Shown in pieces: positions 28,109 to 35,550 of a stretch of 64,000 nt of DNA. Source of the stretch: Mycobacterium sp. MYCO198283 (GTDB taxonomy: Bacteria > Actinomycetota > Actinomycetes > Mycobacteriales > Mycobacteriaceae). A program made the translations under genes and the position numbers. Location of the stretch: positions 124,001 through 188,000 of the forward strand of contig NZ_JAJQJI010000003.1 of the NCBI RefSeq assembly GCF_021213805.1, in the 5' to 3' direction. Position 1 is the first letter of the stretch. Each line of letters begins with the position of its first letter. The notes beneath the pieces are model-generated. The model saw only the letters and a list, made by a program, of their open reading frames with translations, did not search any database and was not told the DNA's origin.

Positions 28109-28194
28109 CGTTGAGTTCCACACGTCGGCGTTGAGGTTCACGCCCCGGCGGCGACACGCCGAGGACCGCCGCCGTCAGGTGAAACTCAACGCCC
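28109..28194. repeat. GTTGAG-TTCAC repeat cluster
   Basis: Intergenic element with three copies of one motif: CGTTGAGTTCCACAC at 28110-28124 and CGTTGAGGTTCACGC at 28129-28143 in direct order, and a third in reverse (GTGAAACTCAACG, 28179-28191). The last two form an imperfect inverted repeat around a GC-rich loop. It fills most of the gap between two - strand genes. Function unknown; it looks like a mobile or palindromic small repeat. Confidence 0.55.
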
Positions 28195-28212
28195 GGGTGT
28201 GAGGCGCGTGCG

Positions 28213-28671
28213 TCAGCCGCCGGGAGGCGATGGGGTGACGGTCACCGTCGTGGTTTTGGTGGTGGTGCTGGTCGTCGTGCTCGTAACGGTGGTGGTCGAC
28301 GGCTCGGCCGACGAGGTGGTCGTGGTGGGCGTCGTGGTCGTCGTGCTCGGCGTCACCGTCTCGGTGACCGTCACGGTGCTGGTGCTCGGCGACGACGATC
28401 GCGGCGCGGTGGTGGTCGCCGTCGCCGTGGGGGTGAGCGGGCTGATCGACGTCCGGGTGGTCGTGGCGGCGTTGTCGTCGTTGCCGAAGATCGACCACAC
28501 GATGAGCGCCAGCAGCAGTCCCGACAGCGCGCCGGCGGTGAAGATCGCCGCCGGCCTCCGGTACCAGGGCACCGGCGGCTCGGGCGGTGGGCCGACCGGG
28601 GGGCGCGGGCGGCCGTACGGATCGGGCTGGTCGTCGTAGTACCCGCCGCCGGGCGGCCCGTAGTTCGCCAT
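28213..28671 (-). CDS. Single-pass membrane protein, PWYR motif and Thr-rich tail
   Basis: 152 residues. A Pro/Gly/Tyr-rich cytoplasmic head (YGPPGGGYYDDQPDPYGRP) is followed by PPVPWYRRPAA, one transmembrane helix (residues about 43-62), then a Thr/Ser/Val-rich external tail of about 80 residues with TTTT and TVTV runs. The tail looks like an extended, possibly O-mannosylated stalk. Similar heads and tails occur in the genes at 48384, 51337 and 41085 in this window. No catalytic domain. Confidence 0.75.
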   Translation of the reverse strand: MANYGPPGGGYYDDQPDPYGRPRPPVGPPPEPPVPWYRRPAAIFTAGALSGLLLALIVWSIFGNDDNAATTTRTSISPLTPTATATTTAPRSSSPSTSTVTVTETVTPSTTTTTPTTTTSSAEPSTTTVTSTTTSTTTKTTTVTVTPSPPGG

Positions 28672-28776
28672 GGCTCGGATGCTAGTTCAGCCGTCCCGCG
28701 CGGACCGTTGCGCCGACACTTAAGCTGTTGCGACGACACGCCGTCGGCCGTCGCAGTGGAACACGTCTCGGCGTTA

Positions 28777-28850
28777 TGGAGCCGATGACGGGAATCGAAC
28801 CCGCGTATTCAGCTTGGGAAGCTGATGTTCTGCCATTGAACTACATCGGC
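28777..28850 (-). tRNA. tRNA-Gly (anticodon CCC)
   Basis: On the - strand the sequence folds as a full cloverleaf: acceptor GCCGATG / CATCGGC, D arm GTTC/GAAC, anticodon stem TCAGC/GCTGA with loop TTCCCAA, T arm CGGGTTCGATTCCCG, and an encoded CCA end. The anticodon CCC reads the Gly codon GGG. M. tuberculosis also has a tRNA-Gly next to dcd. Confidence 0.95.
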
Positions 28851-28897
28851 CGTGGATGACCACGAAGGTTAGCATCCGCGGCGGCTAGGCTCACCGC

Positions 28898-29470
28898 GTG
28901 CTGCTCTCCGATCGGGACCTGCGGGCCGAGATCGCGGCCGGCCGGCTGGGCATCGAGCCGTTCGACGACACGCTGGTGCAGCCGTCGAGCGTGGACGTCC
29001 GGCTCGACAACCTGTTCCGCGTCTTCAACAACACCCGCTACACGCACATCGACCCGGCGCTGCAGCAAGACGAGCTGACGACGCTGGTGCAGGCGGCCGA
29101 GGGCGAGCCGTTCGTGTTGCATCCGGGGGAGTTCGTGCTCGGCTCGACGCTGGAGCTGTGCACGCTGCCCGACGACCTCGCGGGCCGGCTGGAAGGCAAG
29201 TCGTCGCTCGGGCGGTTGGGGTTGCTGACGCACTCGACGGCGGGCTTCATCGACCCCGGTTTCAGTGGCCACATCACCCTCGAGCTGTCCAACGTCGCCA
29301 ACCTGCCGATCACGCTGTGGCCCGGCATGAAGATCGGCCAGCTGTGCCTGCTGCGGCTCACCAGCCCGGCGCAGCATCCCTACGGCAGCGCGTCGGTCGG
29401 CTCGAAGTACCAGGGCCAGCGCGGGCCGACGCCGTCGCGGAGCTACCTCAACTTCCGCCGCGACGACTGA
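28898..29470 (+). CDS. dcd: dCTP deaminase
   Basis: 190-residue trimeric enzyme that converts dCTP to dUTP (or dUMP in the bifunctional form), supplying precursors for thymidylate. Family hallmarks are [12 protein letters not shown] at the start, [34 protein letters not shown] (catalytic Glu and Ser/Arg loop) and [13 protein letters not shown] near the end. The start is a GTG. It is transcribed divergently from the tRNA-Gly. Confidence 0.96.
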   Translation: MLLSDRDLRAEIAAGRLGIEPFDDTLVQPSSVDVRLDNLFRVFNNTRYTHIDPALQQDELTTLVQAAEGEPFVLHPGEFVLGSTLELCTLPDDLAGRLEGKSSLGRLGLLTHSTAGFIDPGFSGHITLELSNVANLPITLWPGMKIGQLCLLRLTSPAQHPYGSASVGSKYQGQRGPTPSRSYLNFRRDD

Positions 29471-29610
29471 GCCCGCTGTCGGCGCCGCGAGTAGTCTCTT
29501 TCCTGTAACGGGAACGCCGTCCGGCGCGAAAAACCTGACGGGTGAGGCCTGCGGTCAGGGCGCCCTGGATGCGCGAACCCGGCGCACAGCAAACTAGACG
29601 GAGGCTCCGC

Positions 29611-31323
29611 GTGGACATCGTGCTCGGCGTGTCGATGACACCCCAGACGGTCCGCATGGTGCTGGTCGAAGGAACGCGAGCCGACGGGAAGACCGTCGAC
29701 CACGACACCTTCGACGTCGGCGCCATCGACAGCCCGGCAACCACCCACGCGGCGGATCACGTGATCGCCGCAGTGCTCGGCACCCGCGAGAGCGCCGAGG
29801 CCGGCGCACACCGCTTGCACGCCACGGGTGTGGCCTGGAGCGATCACGCCGAAGCCGCGCGGCTCAGCCAGACCCTCAAGGCGCGCGGCATCGAGGACGT
29901 CGTGCTGGTGTCCGAACTTCACGCCGCCAGCTCACTCGCGCAGGCGGTCGGCCGCACCGTCGGCTACGACCGCACCGCGCTGCTGTTCGTCGAGCGCGAC
30001 ACCGCCACCCTGTCGGTCGTCGACACCGCGGACGGCTCGGTGATCAAGGCGCTGAGCCAGGACCTGCACGCCGACGACGCGATGGCGTTGCTCCGCGACA
30101 TGGCGATCACGCTGGAAAACGGTGACGCACGGCCCGACAGCCTGCTCATCGTCGGATCGGGCGTCGACGTCGCGTCGGTCAAGGCGGACCTGTCGGCGGT
30201 GCTGTCCATTCCGGTCAGCGCGCCCGAGGAGCCCGAGCTGGCCCTGGCCCGCGGTGCGGCGCTGGCCGCGGCGCAGTCGCCCCGCTACGAAGCCGCCACC
30301 GAAGGGCTCGGCCTGGCCTACTCGGCCGTGCCGGCCGGCGACGGAAGCGGCGTCGGCATCGACCCGCTCGCGGCGACGCAGCTGCGCTCGACCATCGCAC
30401 CGCCCCCCGCGCCGGTTGCCGCGCCGGACGAGGACGCATCGCCCGAGCGCAAGCCGTTCCTGCTCGTCGGCAGCTCGCTCACGGCGGTGTTCATCGTCGG
30501 GGTGGTGGCCCTCGTCATCTCGCTGGCCGTGAACATCCGCCCGACGGTCGACGAGCGACCGGTGCCCGGCGACAACAAGATCATCACCAATACGGCCGCG
30601 CCGCCGCCTGCGGCTGTCGAGGCGCCGCCCGCGCCCGCCGCGCCGGCGCCCGCGCCCGCCGCGGTGGAGGAGCAGCGCGCGGCGCAGATCGTCGAACCGG
30701 CGCGCGCACCGCTGATTCCCGCGGCCGCCCCGGCGCCCGCGGCAGCACCCGCGCCCGCCGCCGCCGCGGCGCCGCCCGCTCCGGTCGCGCCCCCGCCCGC
30801 CCCGGTCGCACCCCCGCCCGCCCCGGTGGCGCCGCCGGTCGTCGCACCGGCGCCCGTCGCCGTGCCGCCGCCGGTCATCCTGCCGCCGGCGCCGCCGGCG
30901 TACCGCCCGCAGTGGCCGGCCTACCGGCCGCCGGTGTGGCTGCCGCCGGTGCCGCAGCAGCCCCCGACGTCGCGGCCGCCCTCCACACCACCCACCGTGC
31001 CGACCCAGCCGACGGTGCCCACCCAACCGACGCAGCCGACCTATGTGCCGCCCGCCCCGCAGTACCCGGGCAACGGCAGTGGTAATGGCAACGGGGGCTA
31101 TCCGTCGTATCCGAACGGCGGCGGGTATCCGAACGGCGGCTACCCCAGCGGCGGAAGCAGCTACCCGAACACCGGCAGCTACCCGAACAGTGGCGGCTAC
31201 CCGAGCGCTGGCTCGGGTGCCCAAGGCGGATCGGGTGCGCAAGGCGGCTCCGGCGCGCAAGGCGGATCGGGCGCGCAGGGCGGATCGGGTCTGTGCATCG
31301 GCCCGCTCTGCATCGGCGGATAG
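29611..31323 (+). CDS. Large membrane protein with actin-like head and Pro/Gly-rich tail (DUF7159-like)
   Basis: 570 residues. Residues 1-245 form a soluble cytoplasmic domain (VDIVLGVSMTPQTVRMVLVEG, then VLVSELHAAS and LLIVGSG) that resembles a degenerate actin/Hsp70-type fold. A transmembrane helix lies near residues 288-310. Then come Ala/Pro repeats (APVAPPP units), a Tyr/Pro/Asn/Gly region (YPNGG units), four 18-bp GAQGGS repeats, and a C-terminus with two LCIG units. The GTG follows an ACGGAGG site. Such proteins recur in mycobacteria; function unknown, a cell-wall-spanning stalk seems likely. Confidence 0.8.
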   Translation: MDIVLGVSMTPQTVRMVLVEGTRADGKTVDHDTFDVGAIDSPATTHAADHVIAAVLGTRESAEAGAHRLHATGVAWSDHAEAARLSQTLKARGIEDVVLVSELHAASSLAQAVGRTVGYDRTALLFVERDTATLSVVDTADGSVIKALSQDLHADDAMALLRDMAITLENGDARPDSLLIVGSGVDVASVKADLSAVLSIPVSAPEEPELALARGAALAAAQSPRYEAATEGLGLAYSAVPAGDGSGVGIDPLAATQLRSTIAPPPAPVAAPDEDASPERKPFLLVGSSLTAVFIVGVVALVISLAVNIRPTVDERPVPGDNKIITNTAAPPPAAVEAPPAPAAPAPAPAAVEEQRAAQIVEPARAPLIPAAAPAPAAAPAPAAAAAPPAPVAPPPAPVAPPPAPVAPPVVAPAPVAVPPPVILPPAPPAYRPQWPAYRPPVWLPPVPQQPPTSRPPSTPPTVPTQPTVPTQPTQPTYVPPAPQYPGNGSGNGNGGYPSYPNGGGYPNGGYPSGGSSYPNTGSYPNSGGYPSAGSGAQGGSGAQGGSGAQGGSGAQGGSGLCIGPLCIGG

Positions 31324-31372
31324 CGCGCCGTACCGCCCGAGCGCGCGGCGCTCGGAGCCTAGGCTGAAGGGC

Positions 31373-32119
31373 GTGTACTTCACCGCCGCACTGCTCGACG
31401 AGAACCGGACGCTGGGCGAACTGGTCCGCGACGCCGACGATTCCGTCGAGGTGCCGACCTGCCCCGGCTGGACGGTCCAGCAGCTCTTCCGCCATGTCGG
31501 CCGCGGCCACCGCTGGGCGGCGCAGATCGTCGAGGACCGCCGCACCGAACCGCTCAGCCCGCGCGACGTCCGCGACGGCAAGCCGCCCGAAGACCCCGAC
31601 GCGGCGATCGACTGGCTGTACGGCGGCGCCGAGCGGCTGATCGACGCGGTGCAGACCACCGGCGAGGACACCCCGGTGTGGACATTCGTCGGCCCGCGGC
31701 CCGCCGCGTGGTGGATCCGCCGACGCGCGCACGAGGTGCTGGTGCACCGCGCCGACGCCGCGATCGCGCTAGGGCGGGAGTTCGACGTCGCACCGGCGAT
31801 GGCCGCCGACGGAGTCACCGAATGGTTCGAGATCGTGCTCGGAATCGGCGCACAGCCGACGCCACTGGACCCGGGCACCAGCCTGCACCTGCACGCCACC
31901 GACGACGGCCTCGGCGACAGCGGCGAATGGCTGCTGGAGAACGCCGACGGCCGGCTGGCGATGAGCCGTGGCCACGCGAAGGGCACCGTAGCAGTGCGCG
32001 GCACTGCGGAGAACCTGCTGCTCGGGGTCACGCGACGCATCGCCGCCGACGACCCGCAGCTCGACGTGGTCGGCGACTCGCAGGTGTGGCGAACGTGGCT
32101 GGAGCGCACGCCGCTGTAG
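31373..32119 (+). CDS. DinB-like / maleylpyruvate isomerase family protein
   Basis: 248 residues with the actinobacterial TIGR03083 pattern: TCPGWTVQQLFRHVGRGHRWA near residue 30, HEVLVHRADAA (third His ligand) near 125, and a C-terminal SCP2-like domain after residue 165. These metal-binding proteins include mycothiol-dependent enzymes. The GTG at 31373 follows a GAAGGG site and sits 49 bases after the preceding gene. Substrate unknown. Confidence 0.82.
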   Translation: MYFTAALLDENRTLGELVRDADDSVEVPTCPGWTVQQLFRHVGRGHRWAAQIVEDRRTEPLSPRDVRDGKPPEDPDAAIDWLYGGAERLIDAVQTTGEDTPVWTFVGPRPAAWWIRRRAHEVLVHRADAAIALGREFDVAPAMAADGVTEWFEIVLGIGAQPTPLDPGTSLHLHATDDGLGDSGEWLLENADGRLAMSRGHAKGTVAVRGTAENLLLGVTRRIAADDPQLDVVGDSQVWRTWLERTPL

Positions 32120-32139
32120 CCGCCGCCTAGTCTGGCGCC

Positions 32140-33006
32140 ATGCGTGGCATCATCCTGGCCGGCGGGTCCGGAACGCGGCTGTACCCGATCACCAAGGGGA
32201 TCAGCAAGCAACTGGTGCCGGTGTATGACAAGCCGCTCATCTACTACCCGCTCTCGACGCTCATCATGGCGGGCATCCGCGACATCCAGGTGATCACCAC
32301 CCCGCAGGACTGCGAGGCGTTCAGCCGGCTGCTGGGTGACGGTTCGGCGTTCGGCATCAATGTGACCTACGCCGTGCAGGATTCGCCCGACGGGCTCGCG
32401 CAGGCGTTCGTCATCGGCGCCGACCACATCGGCACCGACTCGGTGGCTCTGGTGTTGGGCGACAACATCTTCTACGGCCCCGGCCTGGGCACGGGCCTGC
32501 GGCGCTTCCAAACCGTCAGCGGCGGAGCGATTTTCGCGTACTGGGTGGCGAACCCGTCGGCTTACGGGGTGGTCGAGTTCGACGACGCCGGCAGGGCGCT
32601 GTCGTTGGAGGAGAAGCCGACCACCCCGAAGTCGCACTACGCGGTGCCCGGGTTGTACTTCTACGACAACGACGTGATCGAGATCGCTCGCTCGCTGAAG
32701 CCCTCTTCCCGAGGCGAATACGAGATCACCGAGATCAACCAGCGCTACCTGGAGGCGGGCCGGTTGCAGGTCGAGGTGCTGACCCGCGGCACCGCCTGGC
32801 TGGACACCGGGACCTTCGACTCGCTGCTGGACGCGGCGGATTTCGTGCGCACCATCGAGCGGCGGCAGGGGTTGAAGATCAGCGTGCCCGAGGAGGTGGC
32901 GTGGCGCGTCGGGTTCATCGACGACGACCAGCTAGCCGCTCGCGCAACCGAGCTACTGAAATCGGGTTACGGGGGCTACCTGCTCGAACTGCTGGATCGG
33001 ACATGA
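32140..33006 (+). CDS. rmlA: RmlA, glucose-1-phosphate thymidylyltransferase
   Basis: 288-residue nucleotidyltransferase making dTDP-glucose, first step to dTDP-rhamnose for the arabinogalactan linker. The signature [11 protein letters not shown] is at residues 9-19, with [23 protein letters not shown] and the catalytic EEKPTTPKS segment near 165, all in the expected places. Position matches Rv0334. The final 92 bases overlap the convergent YibE/F gene. Confidence 0.96.
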   Translation: MRGIILAGGSGTRLYPITKGISKQLVPVYDKPLIYYPLSTLIMAGIRDIQVITTPQDCEAFSRLLGDGSAFGINVTYAVQDSPDGLAQAFVIGADHIGTDSVALVLGDNIFYGPGLGTGLRRFQTVSGGAIFAYWVANPSAYGVVEFDDAGRALSLEEKPTTPKSHYAVPGLYFYDNDVIEIARSLKPSSRGEYEITEINQRYLEAGRLQVEVLTRGTAWLDTGTFDSLLDAADFVRTIERRQGLKISVPEEVAWRVGFIDDDQLAARATELLKSGYGGYLLELLDRT

Positions 33007-34237
33007 GCGGCGCGCCGGGCGTCGCCAGCAGCGCCGCGATAGCCGTCGTCAACGGCACCGACAACGCCAGCGCGATCCCGCCGACCGCCGACCGGGCGAT
33101 CTCGATGGCCACGCTCTCGCTGGTCAGCACGTCCGACAGCGAGCGGTTCGCCACGCTGAACAGCAGCAGCAGCGGCAGCGACGTCCCCGCGTAGGCCAGC
33201 ACCAGCGTGTAGACCGTGCTGGCGATGTGGTCGCGGCCCACCCGCATCGCGCCCACGAAGACGTCCTGGCGCGTGGCGCCGGTGCTCAGCCGGGCCAACT
33301 CGAACACCGCCGACGACTGCGTGACGGTGACGTCGTTCAGCACGCCCAGCGAGCCGATGATGAAACCGGCGAGCAGCAGTCCGGTGACCGACACGTTGCC
33401 GAGGTAGGTCGACACCTCGGTGCTCTGCTCCTCCGACAGGCCGGTGATGTTCGCCAGTTTGATGGCGCCCCAGCTCAATACGGCCGCCAACAGCAGCGAC
33501 ACCAAGGTGCCGAGCAGTGCCGCGCTGGTGCGCAGGCTGACGCCGTGCGCCAGGTAGATCACCGCGTACAGGATCGCGGCCGACGCCACCAGCGCCACCG
33601 GCACCGGCGGTGCCCCGTCGCGCAGCGCCGGCAGCAGGAACATGACCAGGACGAGGAAGGCGATGACGATGCCCACCATGGCGAGCAGCCCGCGCATCCG
33701 GGCGACGAGCACCACGACGATCGCAAAGGCCGCGGCCAGCAGCAGCAGCGGCCAGCCGCGCGAGTAGTCGTAGAACGTGTAGGTGGTGGCGCCGCGGGCG
33801 TCCACCTGGCGGCTGAGCCGGATACGCTCGCCGGCAACGAGATTGGGCTGCCCGGGACCGGGGCTGAACTCCAGCATGGTGTTGGCGCGGTCGTTGGGCC
33901 CGGACTCGATGCGGATGAGCGCCTGACTGCAGTCCAGCCCGCCCGAGCTCGCCGGCACCGGGTCGGCGGTCAGCACCTGCCCCGCCGACGGGCTGCCGCA
34001 GCTGGCGAGCGTCGTCGACAGCACCCGTCCGGCCTCGGTGGTCACCGCGCCGCCCGACGCGTTCTGGAACGGCAGCGGGATCTCGACTTGCTGCTGACTC
34101 GGCCACAGCAGGGCCGCCCCGATCACGACGACCAGCGCGATCGCGGCCAGCGCGCCCACGACGATCCGCGCAGCCAGCGGCGTCAACGGCGACGGCTCAC
34201 CGCGCAGCGCGTGTGAGTGGGGGTGGGAGTGCGTCAC
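32915..34237 (-). CDS. YibE/F family membrane protein
   Basis: 440 residues. A His-rich N-terminus ([13 protein letters not shown]) is followed by a first helix (residues 24-45), an extracytoplasmic beta-rich domain to about residue 155, then seven or eight membrane helices with the YibE/F landmarks [13 protein letters not shown] and [24 protein letters not shown]. Function of the family is unclear; a transport role has been suggested. GTG start. Its C-terminal 30 residues are encoded opposite the 3' end of rmlA. Confidence 0.85.
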   Translation of the reverse strand: MTHSHPHSHALRGEPSPLTPLAARIVVGALAAIALVVVIGAALLWPSQQQVEIPLPFQNASGGAVTTEAGRVLSTTLASCGSPSAGQVLTADPVPASSGGLDCSQALIRIESGPNDRANTMLEFSPGPGQPNLVAGERIRLSRQVDARGATTYTFYDYSRGWPLLLLAAAFAIVVVLVARMRGLLAMVGIVIAFLVLVMFLLPALRDGAPPVPVALVASAAILYAVIYLAHGVSLRTSAALLGTLVSLLLAAVLSWGAIKLANITGLSEEQSTEVSTYLGNVSVTGLLLAGFIIGSLGVLNDVTVTQSSAVFELARLSTGATRQDVFVGAMRVGRDHIASTVYTLVLAYAGTSLPLLLLFSVANRSLSDVLTSESVAIEIARSAVGGIALALSVPLTTAIAALLATPGAPLMSDPAVRAGSPRNPISVARLRERLAGRRR

Positions 34238-34256
34238 CTGCTGAGCGTATGTGGCA

Positions 34257-35546
34257 CTACTGGCGATAGCTCGCCAAGAAGTTGCCGAGCCGCTCGACGG
34301 CGTCGGCGAGGTCGCGCGCCCACGGCAGCGTCACGATGCGCAGATGGTCGGGGTTCGGCCAGTTGAAGCCGGTGCCCTGGGTGACGAGGATCTTCTCCTG
34401 CAGCAGGAGGTCGAGCACCAGCTGCTCGTCGTCGTGGATGTCGTGCACCTCGGGGTCCAGCCGCGGGAACGCGTAGAGCGAGCCGCGCGGCTTGACGCAC
34501 GACACCCCCGGGATCTCGTTCAGCTTGGTCCAGGCGACATCTCGCTGTTCGAGCAGCCGGCCGCCGGGCAGCACCAGGTCCTCGATGCTCTGGTGACCGC
34601 CGAGCGCCACCTGGATGCCGTGCTGCGCGGGCACATTCGGGCACAGCCGCATGTTGGCCAGCAGGCTGACGCCTTCGAGGAAACTGCGGGCATGCTCCTT
34701 GGGGCCGGTGATCGCGAGCCAGCCGGCGCGATAGCCGGCCACGCGGTACGCCTTGGACAGTCCGTTGAAGGTGAGGCACAACAGATCCGGCGCCAGCGTC
34801 GCGGTGCTGATGTGCTCGGCGTCGTCGTAGAGGATCTTGTCGTAGATCTCGTCGGATAGCAGCAGCAGCTGGTGCTTGCGCGCGAGTTCCACCATGGCGG
34901 TGAGGGTTTCGCGGCTGTACACCGCGCCCGTCGGGTTGTTCGGGTTGATGATCACCAGCGCCTTGGTGCGGTCGGTGATCTTCGCCTCGAGGTCGGCGAC
35001 GTCGGGATTCCAGCCCTGCGTCTCGTCGCACAGGTAGTGCACCGGCGTGCCGCCGGCCAGCGACGTCGACGCCGTCCACAGCGGATAGTCCGGCGCCGGG
35101 ATGAGGACCTCGTCGCCGTTGTCGAGCAGCGCCTGCAGCGTCATGGTGATCAGCTCGCTGACCCCGTTGCCGAGGTATACGTCGTCGACGTCGAACCGCG
35201 GGAAGCCGGGCACCAGCTCGTAGCGGGTGACCACGGCGCGGCGGGCGGGCAGGATGCCCTTCGAGTCCGAGTAGCCCTGCGCGTACGGCAGCGCCTGGAT
35301 CATGTCGCGCATGATCACGTCGGGCGCGTCGAACCCGAACGGCGCCGGGTTGCCGATGTTCAGCTTCAGGATGCGGTGCCCCTCGGCCTCGAGCCGGGTG
35401 GCGTGCTCGTGCACGGGCCCCCGGATCTCGTAGAGGACGTCCTGCAGTTTGCTCGACTGCCGAAGCGTCCGCTGCCGCGGCTGCGCCGGCGCGATCCACG
35501 GCTGCTGGGAGATGCTCACACCCCTCATGGTGCCATCGGTGTCCAC
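34257..35546 (-). CDS. aspC: Aspartate/alanine-type aminotransferase (AspC, Rv0337c-like)
   Basis: 429-residue PLP-dependent class I aminotransferase. The PLP lysine is in FNGLSKAYRVAGYRAGW, with NPNNPTGAVY and LSDEIYDKILYD as cofactor contacts. The GTG at 35546 (VDTDGTM) gives the same length as Rv0337c; the ATG at 35528 is the alternative. The family is close to AlaA-like alanine transaminases. The start lies four bases after the stop of the Fe-S oxidoreductase gene, so the two are co-transcribed. Confidence 0.92.
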   Translation of the reverse strand: MDTDGTMRGVSISQQPWIAPAQPRQRTLRQSSKLQDVLYEIRGPVHEHATRLEAEGHRILKLNIGNPAPFGFDAPDVIMRDMIQALPYAQGYSDSKGILPARRAVVTRYELVPGFPRFDVDDVYLGNGVSELITMTLQALLDNGDEVLIPAPDYPLWTASTSLAGGTPVHYLCDETQGWNPDVADLEAKITDRTKALVIINPNNPTGAVYSRETLTAMVELARKHQLLLLSDEIYDKILYDDAEHISTATLAPDLLCLTFNGLSKAYRVAGYRAGWLAITGPKEHARSFLEGVSLLANMRLCPNVPAQHGIQVALGGHQSIEDLVLPGGRLLEQRDVAWTKLNEIPGVSCVKPRGSLYAFPRLDPEVHDIHDDEQLVLDLLLQEKILVTQGTGFNWPNPDHLRIVTLPWARDLADAVERLGNFLASYRQ

Positions 35547-35550
35547 CGAT

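Noticed and set aside
31200..31300. Tandem 18-bp repeats as a stand-alone repeat element
   Set aside because: They are in frame and encode the GAQGGS units of the membrane protein tail.
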